A model generated the notes under the pieces. That model was not told the origin of the DNA, made no database searches, and was given only the letters and a program-made list of their open reading frames with translations. Of a stretch of DNA of 64,000 nucleotides, positions 1 through 10,861 are shown in pieces. The DNA is taken from the NCBI GenBank assembly GCA_024734495.1, contig JALMQS010000415.1:59728-123727 (forward strand). The letters are read 5' to 3'. Each line of letters begins with the position of its first letter. Positions within the stretch are counted from its first letter, which is position 1. The translations under genes and the position numbers were made by a program. The DNA comes from Forficula auricularia (lineage: Eukaryota > Arthropoda > Insecta > Dermaptera > Forficulidae).

Positions 1-439
1 CGAGACGCTGCCCGCCAGGCCACCAGCCTGGAGGTCCGAGCTTCGAGGGCACGCACGAAAAAGCTCGTTATATAATAGCAATAGTAAATCAACATTAGAT
101 TGTGAAAAAAAGTGAAAACTTTTTCTAGACGCGCTACGCTTTTTGCAAACTTAGTAATTTGACAATTTTTATTTTTATTTTATGAATTAGCTCAAGAATA
201 AATTTTAGTTTCATTGAGTAGATCAAGAAGTTCCTTGTAGTCCGAGGCAAGATGGATAGGCCAATTTAAATTAAATATAATTTTAATTTTTGTCAGGATT
301 AAGTTTATTTAGACAACTTTTTAAAGCGCTGATTCATACACTTTCAGATTGAATAGAAAAAGTCATCTTCAGGTCTACAATTGAAAAAATATTGTTTTAT
401 TAGATATTATAAAAGCCGTATACCATAATTATCAGATAT

Positions 440-870
440 AAGATTGGAGTAATTTTTGGAGACGGACTGATAAGTGAATTAAGTGGATATTGATGAGGCA
501 GTCCAAAAAAGGAAGAAGATAATTTACACTATCTTTGTATTCATAAAACCGACGTTTCGGAGGATATTCCCTCCTTCTTCAGGGTTTTGAAAAGTCAGTG
601 AAGGAAATCCAATGCGGCATTCCCCTCTGTCTCCTCTTTTAGTGGCAGTAACAATAATATCTTGTATTTCATTCTCAGCAGAATTATAATGTAATAATAA
701 TTATTGTTACTGCCACTAAAAGAGGAGACAGAGAGAATGCCGATGATTTCCTTCACTGATTTTCAAAACCGAACAAGGAGGAATATCCTCCGAAACGTCG
801 GTTTTATGAATAAAAAGATAGTGTAAATTATCTTCTTCCTTTTTTTGGACTGCCTCATCAATATCCACTT
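440..870. mobile_element. Palindromic Penelope-like hairpin element, family A
   Basis: The two halves (about 450-660 and 680-870) are near-perfect inverse copies, with a central AT-rich loop. A 13-bp direct repeat, aattatcagatat, flanks the insertion at 427-439 and 871-883, which indicates integration with target duplication. Each arm carries a hammerhead-like segment; the left-arm copy, read on the minus strand, has an intact core. The right-arm copy at 765-805 has the CTGAAGA box changed but keeps stem II and GAAAC. The segment starting ggagacggactgata recurs at about 16347 in a second copy. There is no ORF, so movement would need proteins from an autonomous relative. Confidence 0.7.
545..598 (-). 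ncRNA. Hammerhead ribozyme motif (minimal stem III)
   Basis: On the minus strand: stem I AAAACC/GGTTTT, core CTGAAGA, stem II GGAGG/CCTCC with loop GAATAT, then GAAA, then ACGTC in place of a normal stem III. The core fits CUGANGA...GAAA. Small hammerheads with almost no stem III are known from Penelope-like elements and are reported to act as dimers; the ACGT box here is self-complementary, which suits that model. Activity is inferred. Confidence 0.75.
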
Positions 871-955
871 AATTATCAGATATTATGGTATATTTCTTAT
901 TACAAAAATGTCATGTTTTATTTAAAAAAAATGATGTTTAGGATTAAGGTTAAAA

Positions 956-2580
956 TGGTAACAACCCATTTTCGCACATTGTTGAACAAAGAATCGAATT
1001 TAGAAGTATGTTTTTTTTATGCATAGTAGAGTTAAAAAATCTTAAATCTGAACTTTTTCAAAATTTATTAATTTAATAACTTAAAAATAGGAAAGAGATT
1101 AACCAGTCAAGCCAAATATAGAATAGATTTCGTAAAAATTAGTTTATTTTTCATATTTAAAGAGAAGCTGGCTTAAGCCGGGATTATCTAAAGTCATTCG
1201 TGGTATATGAGCTTTAAGGCCCAGTTCTGAATATAGTCAGGGGAATGAGATTAGTCAGGGTCCAAACACCCTCATATAACAAAATAGAACATTATGATTG
1301 GCGATGTCCCTTAGAAGGGGTAGAAAACTAAGAATTATATAAAACATAGCCCCCACACATCAAGGAGACACAATCGGAAATGCATAAAAGGATCAACACG
1401 GAGAAATAGAAGGACTTCTTCTTTTACACTCTCTATTATTTTATCCAGCTCTTACCTTACATCTCTATATTATACCTCTACTTTACCCTGCTCTCTTACA
1501 CTACACTCTCCATATTATACACTCTCTCTATTACTTGATCTCACGAGTATATTTCTTCTTCCTGGAGTCGTTTTTGCGGGCATTTTCATTCATCCACTTG
1601 CGAGCCCCTCCATTGGCACTTCTATCATTAGCACGATAGCTAATTGGATAGCACGGACAAGAATACCTGTCCGGCTCTCGTGAAGACACCACGGAAGCTG
1701 ATCAAAAAGGCGAGACTCCAGGCCCGTTACACACTCTTCGACGTGGCAGTCTACGGAACCTGAGCTAGAGGTGGCCACGGCACAGCTAATGCTGTTTGAA
1801 TTACTTTGAACCGAGCAGCACATCTCAAGAGCAAACGTAATTAATCCTACTTTCTTCGAACGATCTCCGTTCACACATTAAAGACATCCAATCAATTAAT
1901 TCTTTCTGACTGTTAAATTCACCAAGGACCTCAATAAATCATATATTATACATTGAATTCTTGATTATCTTTCACTGTTAAGAAAATTCTCCCCATTCTC
2001 CTTTGCAGCTAGAATTTATTTAAGTATTTTTATTTTATTTTTGCCTATTTAGAATTATTTTTTTTATTTTTTTTTAAATTCATTGCATCAGATTAACTTC
2101 AGTAACGTAGAATTTGAACATAAGAGTAAATTCAGTAGTTTATCAAACTAGTACAACGAGATACACTGAGTTACACCACCACCTCCACGTCTATAAAGGT
2201 TAGTATTCTCACACTCAGGAATATTCCCCTTAAACGTCCCCTTACCAAACTAATTTCCAGACCCCTCCAACCACATACCCTCCCTAACCCCATTGCATGG
2301 TGGAGGTTTCGCTGGGATTACATGCCACTCCGACCACCAACCCTCCCTGACCCCATTTTACCCCTGGACCCCACCCCACGAACCACACCCTCAACCCCAA
2401 CCCCGACCCTACACCACCACCCCTTGGACCTCACCCCGTGTCCTCCACCCCGCCCCACACTACCATACAACCCCGTGCTTACCCCCGCACCCCACCCGTG
2501 ACTCTGGATCGTCACCTGAACAACCCGCCCCCTCTAATTCCTTACCCCTCCAATCACCTACCCTCCCTAACCCCATTGCA
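956..2580 (+). repeat. Left (5') LTR
   Basis: This 1625-bp LTR begins TGGTAACAACCC and ends CCCCATTGCA. A TATA box (ctataaagg, about 2191-2199) followed by an initiator-like cacactcagg suggests the start of transcription near 2215-2220. The stretch after 2240 is C-rich on the plus strand and makes chance ORFs. Near 2293-2320 the LTR contains an older primer-site-like segment that resembles the real one at 2584. Confidence 0.85.
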
Positions 2581-2583
2581 TGG

Positions 2584-2606
2584 TGAAGGTGCTGCTGGGA
2601 TTTGAA
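2584..2606 (+). promoter_or_regulatory. Primer-binding site, tRNA-Thr-like
   Basis: Three bases after the LTR end, 23 bases are complementary to a canonical tRNA 3' end: T-loop TTCAAAT, T-stem CCCAG, acceptor CAGCACC, discriminator T, CCA. There is one mismatch (TGA where TGG is expected, opposite CCA). Known threonine tRNAs end in similar ...CCTCCA sequence, so threonine is the likely primer; the exact tRNA was not checked. Confidence 0.65.
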
Positions 2607-2995
2607 AATCTAAGCCATCCTATCCCACAGATATCCCTAAATTCAAAATCCCAGATTAAAAATATTCTGAGAAGTGAGAATACCAGGCTTAGTAAGGCTG
2701 CAACCGAACGCGATACCTGTCTCGTTGTACTAAAATTGAACAAAAAATATAGTATATTGCCCCGTACCGTTAATTTATTTTTTTCATATTTTTTTTATTT
2801 ATTTAAATTCTCTTAACAGTGGGATATCAAAGGTTAATTGAATAATCCCGGCTTCAACACTTCTATTTTTGAAATTTTCTGAGAATTTATTTGGCGAACT
2901 GTTTACTTTCTTTTCTATAAAATTAATACATTTTATAAATAAACAATAGCAACTTCTAATATTTGATTCTTTCTTTTTACAAATAAACACCGAGA

Positions 2996-4156
2996 ATGGA
3001 CGGCACACAACAGAGTCTTGACGAACGCAGGGCGATTTATGCAAGCAACCAACAGGCAACAGTTGAATTATCCAACACGCCGATCGATCCTGATGATATA
3101 ACATTAGACTCAGGGACCTGTATGTCCACTCCTACACCGGCGGAAATGGAAGAATCGACACTTCCAGCCATGCTACGAGATACAAGGGAGTTTGCAAATG
3201 CGCTTGATGGTGAACATCAAATCGTAAGTACACACACCCCCCCGCCACCCCCACCCGTCGATATTAATAGCATGTTCCAACAAATGATGTTGAAAATGAA
3301 TGAATCAAAGGCTGATCTAATGGAATCAATGAAGGGCATAAATAGAAAAATTGATAATAAAATAGATGAACAAAAAAATCAAACAGAGGCGAATTTTAAT
3401 GAAACAAAAGCTAATTTTAGTAGAATAGATAACAAAATAGAGGCCATGAGGGATGAATTTAATAGTAATATAAATAATTCCATAGCCAAAGTCAATGAAA
3501 ATTTAACAATAATAGGTAATAAAATAGAGTCACATGATGCAACAATACAACAATCGCCACCCTTGGAAAATAAGATAGAAAACCTCTCATATGTAATAGC
3601 GGGGATAGAGATAGAAGCAGTAATTTTCACACAACCCACAGTAGAAACTCATAAACCAGTAATTTGCAAACAAACAATAGAGTCACATGATGCAACAATA
3701 CAACAATCGCCACCCTTAGAAATCAACTTAGCAACAATTGAAACCATTGTTGACCCTCCTCCTTTAGAAACCACCCTCGAATTTACTTCTGCCCCTTGCA
3801 ATCAAATTAATATAGACCCCATTATAGAACCCTCCCTAGAATTAAAAACAATAACTTGCATACCCGCCATAGAAATTCACACACCCATAATTTGCGAACA
3901 AATAATTGAAATTCCGCCCCCACCACCTTTAATAAAAATTGATATAAGTCCTCCAAACAAATTTAATTCAATGTTAAAAAATTTAATTGGTTTGCATATA
4001 AAATATAAAAATTATTTTACATTTTCGATTTTCAAATTATTACACATAAATTTCATTGTCAAGCATAATATCATTGACGTAGTTCAAAATGAACTGCATC
4101 ATTGCCAGCGAGCACTGGAAAGAACTTTATACGCCTCGCGGGAGATCAATCGATAA
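2996..4156 (+). CDS. Gag-like structural protein of the LTR element
   Basis: This 386-aa ORF lies between the two LTRs, 390 bases after the primer site. It starts MDGTQQSLDERRA in a reasonable context. Residues about 75-90 hold a run of prolines followed by MFQQMMLKMNESKADL, an arrangement I associate with gag proteins of insect LTR elements. Residues about 95-190 are Lys/Glu/Asn-rich heptad-like sequence, probably a coiled coil (repeated IDNKI and NETKANF). A 14-residue segment, IESHDATIQQSPPL, occurs twice (DNA around 3527 and 3680), an internal duplication. The C-terminal third is Ile/Pro/Glu-rich with more PPPPP runs, and I see no CCHC zinc knuckle. No pol follows. Gag is inferred from position and composition, not from a domain match. 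Confidence 0.6.
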   Translation: MDGTQQSLDERRAIYASNQQATVELSNTPIDPDDITLDSGTCMSTPTPAEMEESTLPAMLRDTREFANALDGEHQIVSTHTPPPPPPVDINSMFQQMMLKMNESKADLMESMKGINRKIDNKIDEQKNQTEANFNETKANFSRIDNKIEAMRDEFNSNINNSIAKVNENLTIIGNKIESHDATIQQSPPLENKIENLSYVIAGIEIEAVIFTQPTVETHKPVICKQTIESHDATIQQSPPLEINLATIETIVDPPPLETTLEFTSAPCNQINIDPIIEPSLELKTITCIPAIEIHTPIICEQIIEIPPPPPLIKIDISPPNKFNSMLKNLIGLHIKYKNYFTFSIFKLLHINFIVKHNIIDVVQNELHHCQRALERTLYASREINR

Positions 4157-5573
4157 AAATGATAAGAAAAACATTTTTCATTGACCCATAAGTAACCTTC
4201 GAAAATTGCCTTTACATTGAAACTCTTCGAAAAACGAAAATGCTTATAAGCAAACCATTATTTTTATTTAGTTAAATTCCCATATAGCCCAGTCAATTCA
4301 TATTGCTCATTTGTTGTTTGTTGTTGCAAAATTTAAATAATAATTTAGTAAAAATAGTACATTTCATTATCTTTTAAAATCCATATTTAAATAATTTTTA
4401 ATAATTATTTAATTCAAATTCTAGTAATCATGAATCATCACACTATTATTTCTTTCGTCTAATTTAAAATAAATATTCTAATATAACTATTTATATTAGC
4501 AGATAATTTCACATAGATCCCCATTTAAAATTTTTAATCCACATTTCTATCATAATTTTGTATTTCCATTTTTTTATATAAATCCAGCAGGCCCTTTTGT
4601 AATTTAACTTCAGTAAACTCAGTAGATTTATCGATTCAATGATTTTTGGAAAATCATTAACAATATTCATTTTTATTTTTTTTATTTTTTTTTATCTTTT
4701 CGTAATTTTATCATTCGGCGTCAACACAACTCATTTATCACGATGAGACTCATATAAAATTTTACCCTCATTTGTCACAAGAGACAAAATTCATTTTTAA
4801 ATAATTGTTCATTCTAGATAAACCCGATTCAACCCTCTCTAGTCAACTTTCTCTGTAATTTTAAAATTTAAATTTAAATTAAATTCTAACCTGTGTTTGT
4901 ATCAATAGAGTCAATCAATATTAATTTCTTTCCACCCTCACTATTTTTCTGTTCATTTAAATAAAATTTTCTGATATTAACGTAAATTTTTCAATTGCTT
5001 CACTTGTTAATTTTATAATAAACGTTCTATTGGATTCAGCTTTCCTTCTCAATATTATATCAATGTTGGAACATGTAAAACTAAAAATACAATTTTCTCC
5101 CTTTAGCCCCTGAATAAGCCCCTTGCAATTAAAAATTAAAACATTTAAAAGCGGTAACCAACAAGCGTATTTGCAAACAGTATCTCACATGAGCGAATTA
5201 ATTATTGTTACGATTAACATAAATTCTTGAAAATAAATTTTTTTATAGTATGTCGAATGGTCCGTCACAGAGATGGGAACTCGTGCATCCATATAGAAGA
5301 GATGAACACGATCCCAATATGCGGATAGACATGAAAAAGGAAATGTGAAATCAGGAATCGATGTATCAGTGTTGGATAATTGAACTTAACAGCGAGATAT
5401 AATAACAAATTGCTTGTGACCCCTGCGTTTCGATGGATTAGTTGTGGTCTCACGGGGTAAATAGCCTGGGCTAATAATTTGAAAAGAAATTTTTTCAGTT
5501 TATTAATAATTTAAAAAAAAAAATTTTTTTTAGTTTAAAAATTTTTTTTTTAAAGGGAAGCGGTGTCATAAAA

Positions 5574-7213
5574 TGGTAAGAACCCATTTTCGCACATTGT
5601 TGAACAAAGAATCGAATTTAGAAGTATGTTTTTTTTATGCATAGTAGAGTTAAAAAATCTTAAATCTGAACTTTTTCAAAATTTATTAATTTAATAACTT
5701 AAAAATAGGAAAGAGATTAACCAGTCAAGCCAAATATAGAATAGATTTCGTAAAAATTAGTTTATTTTTCATATTTAAAGAGAAGCTGGCTTAAGCCGGG
5801 ATTATCTAAAGTCATTCGTGGTATATGAGCTTTAAGGCCCAGTTCTGAATATAGTCAGGGGAATGAGATTAGTCAGGGTCCAAACACCCTCATATAACAA
5901 AATAGAACATTATGATTGGCGATGTCCCTTAGAAGGGGTAGAAAACTAAGAATTATATAAAACATAGCCCCCACACATCAAGGAGACACAATCGGAAATG
6001 CATAAAAGGATCAACACGGAGAAATAGAAGGACTTCTTCTTTTACACTCTCTTTTATTTTATCCAGCTCTTACCTTACATCTCTATATTATACCTCTACT
6101 TTACCCTGCTCTCTTACATTACATCTCTCTTACACTACACTCTCCATATTATACACTCTCTCTATTACTTGATCTCACGAGTATATTTCTTCTTCCTGGA
6201 GTCGTTTTTGCGGGCATTTTCATTCATCCACTTGCGAGCCCCTCCATTGGCACTTCTATCATTAGCACGATAGCTAATTGGATAGCACGGACAAGAATAC
6301 CTGTCCGGCTCTCGTGAAGACACCACGGAAGCTGATCAAAAGGCGAGACTCCAGGCCCGTTACACACTCTTCGACGTGGCAGTCTACGGAACCTGAGCTA
6401 GAGGTGGCCACGGCACAGCTAATGCTGTTTGAATTACTTTGAACCGAGCAGCACATCTCAAGAGCAAACGTAATTAATCCTACTTTCTTCGAACGATCTC
6501 CGTTCACACATTAAAGACATCCAATCAATTAATTCTTTCTGACTGTTAAATTCACCAAGGACCTCAATAAATCATATATTATACATTGAATTCTTGATTA
6601 TCTTTCACTGTTAAGAAAATTCTCCCCATTCTCCTTTGCAGCTAGAATTTATTTAAGTATTTTTATTTTATTTTTGCCTATTTAGAATTATTTTTTTTTA
6701 TTTTTTTTAAATTCATTGCATCAGATTAACTTCAGTAACGTAGAATTTGAACATAAGAGTAAATTCAGTAGTTTATCAAACTAGTACAACGAGATACACT
6801 GAGTTACACCACCACCTCCACGTCTATAAAGGTTAGTATTCTCACACTCAGGAATATTCCCCTTAAACGTCCCCTTACCAAACTAATTTCCAGACCCCTC
6901 CAACCACATACACTCCCTAACCCCATTGCATGGTGGAGGTTTCGCTGGGATTACATGCCACTCCGACCACCAACCCTCCCTGACCCCATTTTACCCCTGG
7001 ACCCCACCCCACGAACCACACCCTCAACCCCAACCCCGACCCTACACTACCACCCCTTTGGACCTCACCCCGTGTCCTCCACCCCGCCCCACACTACCAT
7101 ACAACCCCGTGCTTACCCCCGCACCCCACCCGTGACTCTGGATCGTCACCTGAACAACCCGCCCCTCTAATTCCTTACCCCTCCAATCACCTACCCTCCC
7201 TAACCCCATTGCA
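5574..7213 (+). repeat. Right (3') LTR
   Basis: Copy of 956-2580, 1640 bp, beginning TGGTAAGAACCC and ending CCCCATTGCA. It has an extra cattacatctctcttac-type insertion near 6117 and single-base changes. The flanking base run changes right after ATTGCA (tgg at the left copy, agg here), which fixes the LTR end. Confidence 0.85.
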
Positions 7214-7482
7214 AGGTATTGATATATTAATTATTTTAAATATATATTATTAATATTTATGTTGACTTGTACCAATCAGGTATATAGTATAAAAATTAAA
7301 AAAATAAAATAAAAATTAAACATGACATTTTTGTAATAACAAATACATATATATCTGATAACACTTCTCGACAAAAATTAAACAAAAATTTGTCCCCGTA
7401 AACCTAACAATGGATTCCAGTAGAGTTTTATACGCTGATTATCATGCAATTCTCAATCGCTCAAAACGACGAAAAAGACCAT

Positions 7483-7771
7483 AAAGTTTAGGGAAAGCGG
7501 TGTTGGTTTATAGTGAAACATATTAAACACAGGAATTATTTAACGGGTTATAGTGGTGTTTCACAAAGTGGAAATAAAATTAAAAAATCTTTTTAAATTA
7601 TTTTGGAGATTTTTTTTTTTTTCTGTTAAACCTCCTGATGAAGGGTTCATAGCCCGAAATATGTATAGAGATAAATAAAAAATCTCCAAATATTTTAAAA
7701 AGATTTTTTAATTTTTCTAATTTTATTTCCACTTTGTGAAACACCACTATAACCCGTTAAATAATTCCTGG
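7483..7771. mobile_element. Short palindromic Penelope-like hairpin, family B
   Basis: A 12-bp duplication, gaaaaagaccat, lies at 7471-7482 and 7772-7783, and the related copy near 23895 shows the uninterrupted target. The arms (about 7540-7620 and 7675-7770) are inverse copies, with a single hammerhead motif between them. At 289 bp it has no coding capacity. Confidence 0.75.
7632..7670 (+). ncRNA. Hammerhead ribozyme motif
   Basis: Stem I CTC/GAG, core CTGATGA, stem II GGG/CCC with loop TTCATAG, GAAA, then TATGTATA as a very short stem III ending in a UA cleavage dinucleotide. The conserved core is complete. It lies in the loop of the family B hairpin. Confidence 0.65.
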
Positions 7772-8491
7772 GAAAAAGACCATTTTGACCCTATTTTCGA
7801 GTCCCATTAAATATTAAACAGCAATATTTGAAATCAAAATATTTCATTGACGTATTAGAAAACAGGTTTCTCTTTGATTTTCAAATTACCACTTGAATTT
7901 AGCTCAATTAGAAGTCGAGTTATAACTAAAAAACTAAGACCTTATGTTTTTATCTATGTTTATTATCCTTTAAAATCATATAGTTTTAGAGTTTTAATTG
8001 AGCTAAAAAATAAGTGATGATTTGAAAATCAAAGAAGCAAGCTGTTTTCTCTTACGTCAACAAAATATTTTGATTTCAAATATTGCTGTTTAATATTTAA
8101 TAGGACTCGAAAATAGGTCAAAATGGCCTTTTTCGTCATTTTGATCGACATTATCTCAAAACTCTGACATGTTATAAAAAAATCAAAAAAATTGAATGAT
8201 AATTAGCGTATAAAACTCTACTGGAATCCATTGTTACGTTTACGAGGAGAAATTTTTGTCTAACAGTGTAATCATAAGGTTTTTATATCTAATAAAACAA
8301 TATTGTTGTTTTTTGTCAATTAGATTAGTAGACCTGAAGATGGTCTTTTCTATTCAAGCCAAAATTGCTTTAATCAGCGCTTTAAAGAGATTTCTAAATA
8401 AACTTAATCGGGAAAAAAATTAAATTGCTTTGATCAATCAATTTTTGAATTTTATCTTTTTTTTTGTGCACTATTAATTTATTGTTTTAAT

Positions 8492-9233
8492 AAAAATAAT
8501 TTTTAAGAAAAAAATAAAAACCGACTTCAAAAAATTAAATGCAACAAATAAAATACACTAAAAGGTATAAAATAATTATTATCTTATTTAGTTACAACTA
8601 AACGACGAAATATTAACATGAAATTACTTTTTGAAGTCGGTGCCAAACAAACTATACCTATAAGCGAGCGTACCCGCCAAACGTACTAAGTAAGATCCGT
8701 CGAGTGCGATTCATAAAAGGTATATGTTTGGCACCGACTTCAAAAAGTAATTTCATGTTAATATTTCGTCGTTTAGTTGTAACTAAATAAGATAATAATT
8801 ATTTTATACCTTTTAGTGTATTTTATTTGTTGCATTTAATTTTTTGAAGTCGGTTTTTATTTTTTCTTAAAAATTATTTTTATTTTTCTCTTTTTAGTGA
8901 TGTCATTAATAGTGATCATATCATCAGAACTTGACCAAATTAATATGACACCATCCCTAAGACACCCCCTTTCGGATAAAAAAAGAACCATCGAAATCGG
9001 TCCATAAACAAAGAGGTTAGGTCTAAACAAACCTAATAAAAAAGGTCTAATACCTATGGAAAAAAATCGAAAAAAAAATGGGACCAATCGGAAGCTAGAC
9101 TGGACCCAATGCAAAAAAAATTTTCAAAATCGGTTGACAATTGGCGGAGATATGAGGTAACATAGGCACAAAAAAAAAAAAAAAAAAAAAAATTCAGTCG
9201 AATAGAGAACCTCCTCCTTTTTTGAAGTCGGTT
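8492..9233 (+). mobile_element. CCGACTTC retroposon, copy 1
   Basis: Read 5' to 3' on this strand it starts with a long hairpin (arms about 8492-8645 and 8722-8882, loop starting caaacaaactatacc), continues through a region with ggtcaagttc-type sequence in inverse form, has an A run of about 23 bases near 9170-9192 and ends gaagtcggtt. Other copies lie at 28963-29716, 43327-44351 and 53979-54726. The box ccgacttc or its inverse occurs at the outer ends and at the hairpin base. The 85-aa frame on the minus strand here is not preserved in the other copies and looks non-coding. Similar aaccgacttcaaaa sequences are, from memory, common in Lepidoptera and other insects. Confidence 0.7.
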
Positions 9234-9290
9234 AAAAATAAAGAATTGATTAATATTTCTCTCATAGTTTCAAGGACATTTGACCTATAG

Positions 9291-9331
9291 GCTACTGAAG
9301 AAGTCATAAATAAAGTGACGAAACGTCTGGC
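9291..9331 (+). ncRNA. Hammerhead ribozyme motif (minimal stem III)
   Basis: Stem I GCTA/TGGC (one G-T pair), core CTGAAGA, stem II GTCA/TGAC, GAAA and ACGTC. It lies outside the retroposon, in the outer composite element, and closely resembles the motifs at 53187-53236 and 57270-57321. Confidence 0.65.
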
Positions 9332-9399
9332 ATATTAAATTATAAAGCTCTGTTTTAAATTTAATTTTTTTTGCCTGCGATTCCATTTCAATAATTTAA

Positions 9400-10260
9400 T
9401 TATGGATTCGATTAGTGAAACATTAAAATTGTATTTAATTTAAATCGGTCTATTCATCATGCCTGAACTACTAGTAACTTTTTGATCTACTCATTGAAAA
9501 TGACAATTTTTCGTTAACCAACGCTTAGAGCTAGAAATCTAAAACTTTGAGATAACATGTGTATTCATTTTAAACTAGTTTGCCGACTTAGAGCCAGCTG
9601 AAACCCCAAATCAAAGACACCGTTTATTATCACAATTGACGATGCGTTAGACTCTTTAGGATAACACAGAAATACACACACAGAACCTGGACGATGATCC
9701 ATTCAAATTAGATCGTATTGGTCGACTTTCCATAGAATTCATTCATCAGGAGAATAAAATGGTTGGTATCGATTTTCGGCTCTCTGTTGGATGGGTTCCT
9801 AACAACGAGCTCTAATTAAGATCTGGGCACAAATACCCGCCTGAGGCCTAAAATCGACAACACCGCATTTGTTTCCACAAACAGAGTGGTTCTTTAGGTG
9901 CAGATTCCAACATAAAAACGCTAATACTTTACGCTTCCACAGATGATTCGCGACTTGATTATCTCGAACACAAAAAACAGTTTCAAGACCCTTGGACATT
10001 TTGTATGTGGTCTCGATAGATCATAAATGGTAAAACCTCAGAGATATAGAAATTAAAATTTAACTTCACATTATGAATAATTTAAAAGGCCGAATCAAAG
10101 ATGTTATTAAAGACACTCTCTAAAGAGTCAAACTTGAGTACCTAGCTTGCATTTCTGATAGTTGTTAGCTCAACCCTAGATAAATTCCTTACCCGTTAAA
10201 TTCTTGGTAATGTAATGTCATTATTTTGGCGAAGATAAATATTCATTTAAGAAGGACAGT
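9400..10260. other. Stretch without recognised gene
   Basis: After the inverse copy of 200-290 (to about 9510), no repeat family, splice pattern or convincing ORF was found. A 66-aa minus-strand frame at 9799-9999 has no recognised motif. Confidence 0.4.
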
Positions 10261-10262
10261 CC

Positions 10263-10460
10263 GCCTCCGTGGTGTAATGGTCAGAGTAACTGACTGGCAA
10301 CCCGGAGGTCTCAGGATTCGATTTCCGGCTATACCCAGACATTTTTTCTGTAAGTATAGGGTCTGGTAATAAAAATTAAGTGGGAGATAAATTTAACCGA
10401 ATTTATCCCGCGGAGAATTACCACTGTCAGAAGCCCTAAAACCTAGTAAATTGGATATTG
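10263..10460 (+). mobile_element. tRNA-derived SINE head
   Basis: The first 75 bases resemble a tRNA: A box tggtgtaatgg, a cloverleaf-like middle (gactggcaacccgg) and a B-box-like ggattcgatttcc with one extra base. About 100 unrelated bases follow. It cannot fold as a functional tRNA because the acceptor ends do not pair, so I call it a SINE head. The Penelope-like element at 10476 begins just after it. Confidence 0.5.
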
Positions 10461-10573
10461 AATTGTATCTAGGTTCACAAAGAGAAGCAAAGAGGTTGTC
10501 CTCTGCTTGATGCAAATAAACATATGCACGTATATCTCAAGATGATATATCTGTATATATATTATTTATTTGT

Positions 10574-10623
10574 TTGAGACTATAGTTTCGAAGACTTGGT
10601 CTTCATCATCAGTCTTTCTTCAA
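10574..10623 (-). ncRNA. Hammerhead ribozyme motif, left arm
   Basis: On the minus strand: core CTGATGA, stem II GAAGAC/GTCTTC with loop CAA, GAAA, a tiny stem III C-TATA-G, then TC as the cleavage dinucleotide. Stem I has two inner pairs (GA/TC), an A-rich internal loop and outer TTG/CAA pairs. The core is complete. Confidence 0.8.
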
Positions 10624-10861
10624 TTATAAATGTTTTTCATGGAGTCAATATCATATGGATATTGAAAACTTGGTGTTCTTTCGTCACTGCTGGAGGGCTA
10701 GGAACTAATAAAGACACTCTATCTGGGCTCACATTCAAATATAACAATATGTTTCCCTTTCTCCTTTCTTCTTAGAAAGGAGGAATTTTTTCCTTTTTTT
10801 TCCTTTTTATCTTTTGTTAGCAAACATCTTAAGTAGATTACTATTGGATAGTTCAATTTGA

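Larger units (their letters stand above)
956..7213 (+). mobile_element. LTR retrotransposon with 1.6-kb LTRs and gag only
   Basis: Two long direct repeats (956-2580 and 5574-7213) start TGGTAA and end ATTGCA, so they have TG...CA ends. A primer-binding site follows the left LTR, a gag-like ORF lies inside, and a purine-rich tract (aaagggaagcgg) lies just before the right LTR. The internal part from 4157 to 5573 is AT-rich and shows no protease, reverse transcriptase or integrase, so the element is non-autonomous (LARD-like). LTR differences are mainly a few indels, one of about 15 bp in the ctcttaca region, implying fairly recent insertion. I could not see a clean 4-6 bp target duplication. 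It sits within older palindromic sequence (tgtcatgtttt at 911 and its inverse near 7320). Confidence 0.85.
7361..8269. repeat. Foldback element FB1
   Basis: The ends are inverse (left acacttctcgacaaaaatt, right aatttttgtctaacagtgt), and the arms stay complementary to a centre near 7930-7960. An insertion (7483-7771) interrupts the left arm. A partial second copy without that insertion runs from about 23880 to 24080. No ORF. Confidence 0.7.
200..9510. repeat. Nested inverted-repeat composite
   Basis: The segment 200-290 reads as the diverged reverse complement of 9415-9510 (shared stretch around gagtagatcaa and aatttaaattaaat). The segment 290-430 matches 8275-8410 in inverse orientation, each with a degenerate CTGAAGA box. 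Inside lie separate insertions: a hairpin (440-870), an LTR element (956-7213), another foldback (7361-8269) that itself contains a hairpin (7483-7771), and a retroposon (8492-9233). I infer an old palindromic Penelope-like insertion later filled by others. The outermost boundaries are uncertain. Bases 1-200 show no gene; they contain a small GC-rich hairpin (ccaggc/gcctgg) near position 20. Confidence 0.6.

Noticed and set aside
1590..1874. 94-aa minus-strand ORF, also present in part at 6274-6507
   Set aside because: It lies in both LTRs, on the strand opposite to gag, and the second copy is frameshifted. No domain; it is a by-product of LTR sequence.
2293..2586. Proline/histidine-rich ORFs in the C-rich part of the LTR
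   Set aside because: Biased composition from low-complexity DNA; the second LTR has frameshifts in the same place.
8857..9114. 85-aa minus-strand ORF in the CCGACTTC retroposon
   Set aside because: Not open in the copies at 28963, 43327 and 53979; no domain.
10263..10340. Possible functional tRNA gene
   Set aside because: Acceptor strands do not pair and the B box has an extra base; better explained as a SINE head.
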